Of a stretch of 18,154 nt of DNA, positions 15,017 through 18,154 are shown piece by piece; position 1 is the first letter of the stretch, and each line of letters begins with the position of its first letter. This stretch comes from Gemmataceae bacterium (GTDB lineage Bacteria; Planctomycetota; Planctomycetia; Gemmatales; Gemmataceae): positions 1-18,154 of the forward strand of contig JADLBT010000079.1 in the NCBI GenBank assembly GCA_020847555.1. The letters run 5' to 3'. The notes beneath the pieces were generated by a model. That model ran no database searches and was not told the DNA's origin. It worked only from the letters and a program-made list of their open reading frames with translations. A program made the translations under genes and the position numbers.

Positions 15017-16354
15017 ATGGTCGAGGCGATGCTGATCGATCTGAAAGCGCTGCTGGTCGAGCGCGAGGATTGTGACGCGGGCACGGTCCAGAAGCTGCGC
15101 GAGGCGCTGGCCCAGGGCAAGACGCAGTATCGGACGCTGCGCGACGTGACCGACGTCCTGAAGAAGCGGGCGGAGGGCGCGACCGGGGCGGCGGCCAAGC
15201 GCTGGCACCTCAAGACGGGCATCGCAGAGTATTTCCTCGGCCACCTCGGCGACGCAATCACCCAGCTCAAGCAGGCGGAAGGGGCACTGGCGAGCTTCTA
15301 CCTCGGCCGCGCCCTCGTCGAGCGGCGCGACTTCGACGAGGCGCTCAAGGCGTTCGAGCGCGCCGAGAAGGCCGGCTACACGGCCGCCCAGGTGCAGTTG
15401 CAGCGGGCCGGCATCTACCGCCAGAGGGACGAGCTGAAGGAAGCCAGGTCGGTCCTCGCGAAGCTCGCCGACCAGTCCAGTCACAACGCCGAGTACCACT
15501 TCCAGCACGCCTACATCCTCCTGGAGGAGGGCGACCGCTTCGGCGCCGTCCGGTCCCTGGAGCGGGCCGTCGAACTCGACCCCGGCCACACCGGCGCGCT
15601 GTTCCAACTCGGCCACGCCAACGACCTCGCCGGCAACGACGACGACGCCATCGGGTACTACGAGCGCTGCCTCAACTACCCGCCGGTCCACGAGGGCGTG
15701 CTGATGAACCTCGGCGTGCTGTACGAGGACCACGAGAAGTACGACAAGGCGGTCGAGTGCTACCGCAAGCTCCTCGGGGCTAATCCGCAGAACGAGCGCG
15801 CCCGGCTGTTCCTCCGCGACGCCCAGGCATCGCAAACGATGTACTACAACCCGGACGAGGATCTTGCCCACAGCCGGTTCAGCCAGGTGCTGGAGATCCC
15901 GGTAACCGACTTCGAGCTGTCGGTCCGCAGCCGCAACTGCCTGAAGAAGATGAACATCAAGACGCTCGGCGACCTGACGCGCGTCAGCGAGTCGCAGCTG
16001 CTGAGCAGCAAGAACTTCGGCGAGACGTCGCTGCAGGAAATCAAGGAGATGCTCGGCAGCAAGGGGCTGCACATCGGCCAGGCGCTGGAGGAGGGCGCGC
16101 ACTACGAGCGCCGCTTCACCCCGCAGGCGCCGATGAGCGAGCAGGAGCAGGCCGTCCTGAACAAGCCGGTGACCGACCTGAACCTGTCGGTTCGCGCTCG
16201 CAAGTGCATGAACCGGCTCGGCATCAACACGCTCGGCGAACTCGTCAACCGCACCGCCGACGAGTTGCTCGAGGCAAAGAACTTCGGCATGACCTCGCTC
16301 AACGAGGTGCGCGAGAAGCTCCGCCAGTACGGGCTGTCGCTGCGGGGTGACTGA
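15017..16354 (+). CDS. TPR protein with two RNA polymerase alpha C-terminal-like domains
   Basis: A 445-residue soluble protein in two halves. Residues about 60-270 are TPR repeats, clearest in ASFYLGRALVERRDFDEALK, AYILLEEGDRFGAVRSLERA, ALFQLGHANDLAGNDDDAIG and VLMNLGVLYEDHEKYDKAVE, a protein-binding scaffold. Residues about 292-356 and 380-444 are two copies of the RNA polymerase alpha C-terminal domain: PVTDFELSVRSRNCLKKMNI with KNFGETSLQEIKEMLGSKGL, and PVTDLNLSVRARKCMNRLGI with KNFGMTSLNEVREKLRQYGL. R304 and R393 align with E. coli alpha R265, and S338 and S427 with S299, residues used to contact UP-element DNA; K298 is threonine in both. N268 is kept in the first copy only. It lacks the alpha N-terminal domain, so it is not RpoA. 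GGAGG seven bases before ATG 15017 fixes the start. A transcription-related role is inferred. Confidence 0.92.
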   Translation: MVEAMLIDLKALLVEREDCDAGTVQKLREALAQGKTQYRTLRDVTDVLKKRAEGATGAAAKRWHLKTGIAEYFLGHLGDAITQLKQAEGALASFYLGRALVERRDFDEALKAFERAEKAGYTAAQVQLQRAGIYRQRDELKEARSVLAKLADQSSHNAEYHFQHAYILLEEGDRFGAVRSLERAVELDPGHTGALFQLGHANDLAGNDDDAIGYYERCLNYPPVHEGVLMNLGVLYEDHEKYDKAVECYRKLLGANPQNERARLFLRDAQASQTMYYNPDEDLAHSRFSQVLEIPVTDFELSVRSRNCLKKMNIKTLGDLTRVSESQLLSSKNFGETSLQEIKEMLGSKGLHIGQALEEGAHYERRFTPQAPMSEQEQAVLNKPVTDLNLSVRARKCMNRLGINTLGELVNRTADELLEAKNFGMTSLNEVREKLRQYGLSLRGD

Positions 16355-16364
16355 GCGGAGTGGT

Positions 16365-16463
16365 GGTTAGCGGTTAGTGGTCAGTAAAGATGAGGCCCAC
16401 GGGCTGCCACCCGTGGGCTTTTTGCTACCTTCTTCACTGACCACTGACCACTAACCGCTAACC
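16365..16463. repeat. Nested inverted repeat around a terminator
   Basis: Outer arms at 16365-16385 and 16443-16463 are exact 21-base complements (beginning GGTTAGCGGTTAGTGGTCAG). They enclose the GCCCACGGG hairpin at 16395-16418. The right side also has a repeated CACTGACCA unit. The whole element sits in the 122-base gap between two plus-strand genes, beginning 11 bases after one stop and ending 13 bases before the next start. The structure resembles a small non-coding dispersed (MITE- or REP-like) repeat. Confidence 0.8.
16395..16423 (+). terminator. Intrinsic terminator after the TPR/alpha-CTD gene
   Basis: GCCCACGGG (16395-16403) pairs exactly with CCCGTGGGC (16410-16418) around the loop CTGCCA, and five T residues follow (16419-16423). 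A GC-rich nine-base stem with a T-run 41 bases after the stop is a classic intrinsic terminator. The same core forms the centre of the hairpin at 1945-1992. Confidence 0.78.
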
Positions 16464-16476
16464 CCCGGAGCCCCCC

Positions 16477-18057
16477 ATGTCTCCCTTCCGACGTCGTCCG
16501 CTCGCCTGCTTCGTTCTGGCCCTGATGTGTTTGCAGCTCATGCCGGTGCCGGTGGCCGTCGCGGCGGTCGATCGCTGGTCGGACCGCGTCGAGCAGATCG
16601 TCAACGGCCCCAACTACCGGCAGGCTCACTGGGGCATCCTCGTCGTCGATGCGAAGACCGGCGAGGTCGTCTTTGCCCTCAACGCCGACCGCCTGTTCCT
16701 GCCCGCCTCGGTCACGAAGCTGTTCTCGGTGGCGGCGGCCCTCGGCCTGCTCGGCGCCGATTTCCGCTTCGAGACGCCGGTCTATCGCCGCGGCACGCTG
16801 ACGAAGGGGCGCCTGGACGGCGACCTGATCCTGGTCGCGTCCGGCGACGTGACGCTCGGCGGCCGCGACGGCGCTCAGAAAGACGTTCTGGTCTTCAAGG
16901 ACCACGACCACACCTACGCTGGCGGGTCCGGCAAGGCGGAGTTGACCGACACCGACCCACTGCGCGGACTGAAGGAACTCGCCCGCCAGGTGGCCGCGTC
17001 CGGGGTGCGTCACGTCGCGGGCGACGTGCTCATCGACGACCGGCTGTTCGATCGCATCCAGAGCACCGGCAGCGGGCCGCGGGCGGTGTCGCCCATCGTC
17101 GTCAACGACAACCTGGTGGACATCGTCGTGACGCCCGGGGCGAAGGTCGGAGATCCAGCCGCGGTCAAGATGCGGCCCGAGACGGCCTATGTGCGCATGG
17201 ACGCCTTCGTGAAGACGGTGGGAGCAGGGGAGAAGACGCGGATCGACGTGCGGGCCGAGGGCGGGGAACGCTTCTCGGTGCGCGGGCAGATCGCCCTGAA
17301 GTCGCAGCCGCAGGTGCGCATCTACGGTGTCGAGGATCCGGCGGCGTACGCGCGCTGCCTGTTCATCGAAACGCTGCGTCGATCCGGTGTTACCGTTGCC
17401 GCCAACCCCCTCCAGGCTCCGCAGGCATCGCTCCCCGAAAAGGCTACCTACGCGAAGCTGGAGCGCGTGGCCGTGTTCCGGTCGGCCCCCTTCTCGGAGG
17501 TGGCGAAGGTGACGCTCAAGGTGAGCCACAACCTCTACGCCAGCACGCTGCCGATGCTGGTGGCGGCGCGCCACGGCAAGCGGACCCTGGCGGATGGGCT
17601 GCGGCTACAGCGGCAGTTCCTGGCGAAGGAGGGAGTGGACGTGACCACGATCTCATTCGGCGGCGGCGCCGGCGGGTCCGCCGCCGATCAGGTAACGCCG
17701 CGCGCCGCGGTGCAACTCCTGCGTGCCCTGGCGCGGCGGCCCGACTGGAAGGCGTTCGAGGCGGCGCTGCCGGTTCTCGGCGTGGACGGCACCCTCGCGG
17801 ACGTGGTCGGCAAGATGAGTCCGGCGCGCGGAGCCGTCAAGGCGAAGACCGGAACCTATTACTGGGTGGACCTGCTCAACGGCCGCACGTTGCTGACGAG
17901 CAAGGCGCTGGCGGGGACGCTGCGCACGGCGCGCGGCCGGGAACTGGTGTTCGCCATGTTCGTCAACAACGTCCCGCTGCCGCGTGGCGTGACCCCGCAG
18001 CGCGAGGGCCGCGTGCTGGGGCAGTTGTGCGAGATCATTCACCAGCACGCTCCCTGA
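16477..18057 (+). CDS. dacB: D-alanyl-D-alanine carboxypeptidase/endopeptidase (PBP4/DacB family)
   Basis: A 526-residue secreted penicillin-binding protein of peptidase family S13, which trims the terminal D-alanine from peptidoglycan stem peptides and can cut cross-links. The N-terminus is a signal peptide (arginines at 5-7, hydrophobic to about residue 28, ending VAVAA). The three active-site motifs are present in order: SVTK with S78 as nucleophile and K81, SHN at 350-352, and KTG at 457-459. The long stretch between the first two motifs, including LIDDRLFD, matches the extra domains of PBP4, and the length is close to the family's. GGAG six bases before the ATG supports the start. It follows a terminator, so it has its own promoter or depends on read-through. 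Planctomycetes do have thin peptidoglycan, so the enzyme is not out of place. Confidence 0.93.
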   Translation: MSPFRRRPLACFVLALMCLQLMPVPVAVAAVDRWSDRVEQIVNGPNYRQAHWGILVVDAKTGEVVFALNADRLFLPASVTKLFSVAAALGLLGADFRFETPVYRRGTLTKGRLDGDLILVASGDVTLGGRDGAQKDVLVFKDHDHTYAGGSGKAELTDTDPLRGLKELARQVAASGVRHVAGDVLIDDRLFDRIQSTGSGPRAVSPIVVNDNLVDIVVTPGAKVGDPAAVKMRPETAYVRMDAFVKTVGAGEKTRIDVRAEGGERFSVRGQIALKSQPQVRIYGVEDPAAYARCLFIETLRRSGVTVAANPLQAPQASLPEKATYAKLERVAVFRSAPFSEVAKVTLKVSHNLYASTLPMLVAARHGKRTLADGLRLQRQFLAKEGVDVTTISFGGGAGGSAADQVTPRAAVQLLRALARRPDWKAFEAALPVLGVDGTLADVVGKMSPARGAVKAKTGTYYWVDLLNGRTLLTSKALAGTLRTARGRELVFAMFVNNVPLPRGVTPQREGRVLGQLCEIIHQHAP

Positions 18058-18101
18058 AAGCCGGGGACGCACCTCACCTGCGAAGCAAACGCCGACGAGC
18101 C

Positions 18102-18149
18102 GGAAGCGTCAGCGCCGGTAGCGTGGAACAGGCCGGCGCTGACGCTTCC
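18102..18149. repeat. 17-bp perfect inverted repeat with AAGCGTCAGCG core
   Basis: GGAAGCGTCAGCGCCGG (18102-18118) is the exact complement of 18133-18149, with a 14-base spacer. It lies 44 bases after the carboxypeptidase stop, at the window edge. Its AAGCGTCAGCG differs by two bases from the GAGCGCCAGCG core of the repeats at 7624-7685 and 12782-12836, so it may belong to the same broad family or serve as a terminator. Confidence 0.8.
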
Positions 18150-18154
18150 CGCGC

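Noticed and set aside
16381..17574. Minus-strand open frame opposite the carboxypeptidase gene
   Set aside because: It starts within a gene and ends in the repeat at 16365-16463; histidine- and arginine-rich composition typical of antisense frames.
1..18154. tRNA, rRNA, CRISPR array, insertion sequence or phage genes
   Set aside because: No cloverleaf-like sequence, direct-repeat array, transposase, integrase or phage structural motif was seen; all gaps are under 300 bases and are accounted for by promoters and hairpins.

Overview
The window is a high-GC bacterial chromosomal segment with 16 protein-coding genes, no RNA genes and no recognisable insertion sequence, phage or CRISPR array. Three things suggest a planctomycete of the Gemmataceae type: the GC-rich coding style with Shine-Dalgarno starts, the many hairpin repeats between genes, and a regulator joining TPR repeats to two RNA polymerase alpha C-terminal domains. 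This assignment is an inference; there is no rRNA or marker gene to confirm it.

Layout. Positions 2-598 hold the 3' part of a PhnD-like substrate-binding protein. It converges on a minus-strand pair, a rhomboid protease (1856-882) and an FmdB-type zinc-ribbon protein (863-648). A small membrane-anchored unknown protein (2491-2006) is divergent from a membrane-tethered endonuclease/exonuclease/phosphatase-family protein (2736-3875), with back-to-back predicted promoters between them. A secreted unknown protein (4715-3939) is divergent from a membrane-anchored HEAT-repeat protein (4972-6102).

The centre of the window is a complete minus-strand hoxEFUYH operon (11153-6172). It encodes a bidirectional NAD(P)-linked [NiFe] hydrogenase: HoxE, HoxF and HoxU form the diaphorase and electron-transfer module, and HoxY and HoxH form the hydrogenase module. 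All the expected iron-sulfur and Ni-Fe ligands are visible. No hyp or hoxW maturation gene is present here. Upstream on the same strand lie a THUMP-type RNA methyltransferase (14857-13769), a single-pass membrane protein with an LFAPN motif (13749-12838) and an HTTM multi-pass membrane protein (12747-11287). The last two look like a functional pair.

On the plus strand, the TPR/double alpha-CTD protein (15017-16354) is divergent from the methyltransferase. It is followed by a DacB/PBP4-type D-Ala-D-Ala carboxypeptidase (16477-18057).

The intergenic spaces carry several related inverted repeats. One group has a GCCCACGGG core and probably acts as terminators. Another has an AGCG(C/T)CAGCG core and is found near four gene junctions, one of them inside the hox operon. 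The strongest candidates for new biology are the TPR/double alpha-CTD protein, the hydrogenase operon and its inter-cistronic hairpins, and the HTTM/LFAPN pair.
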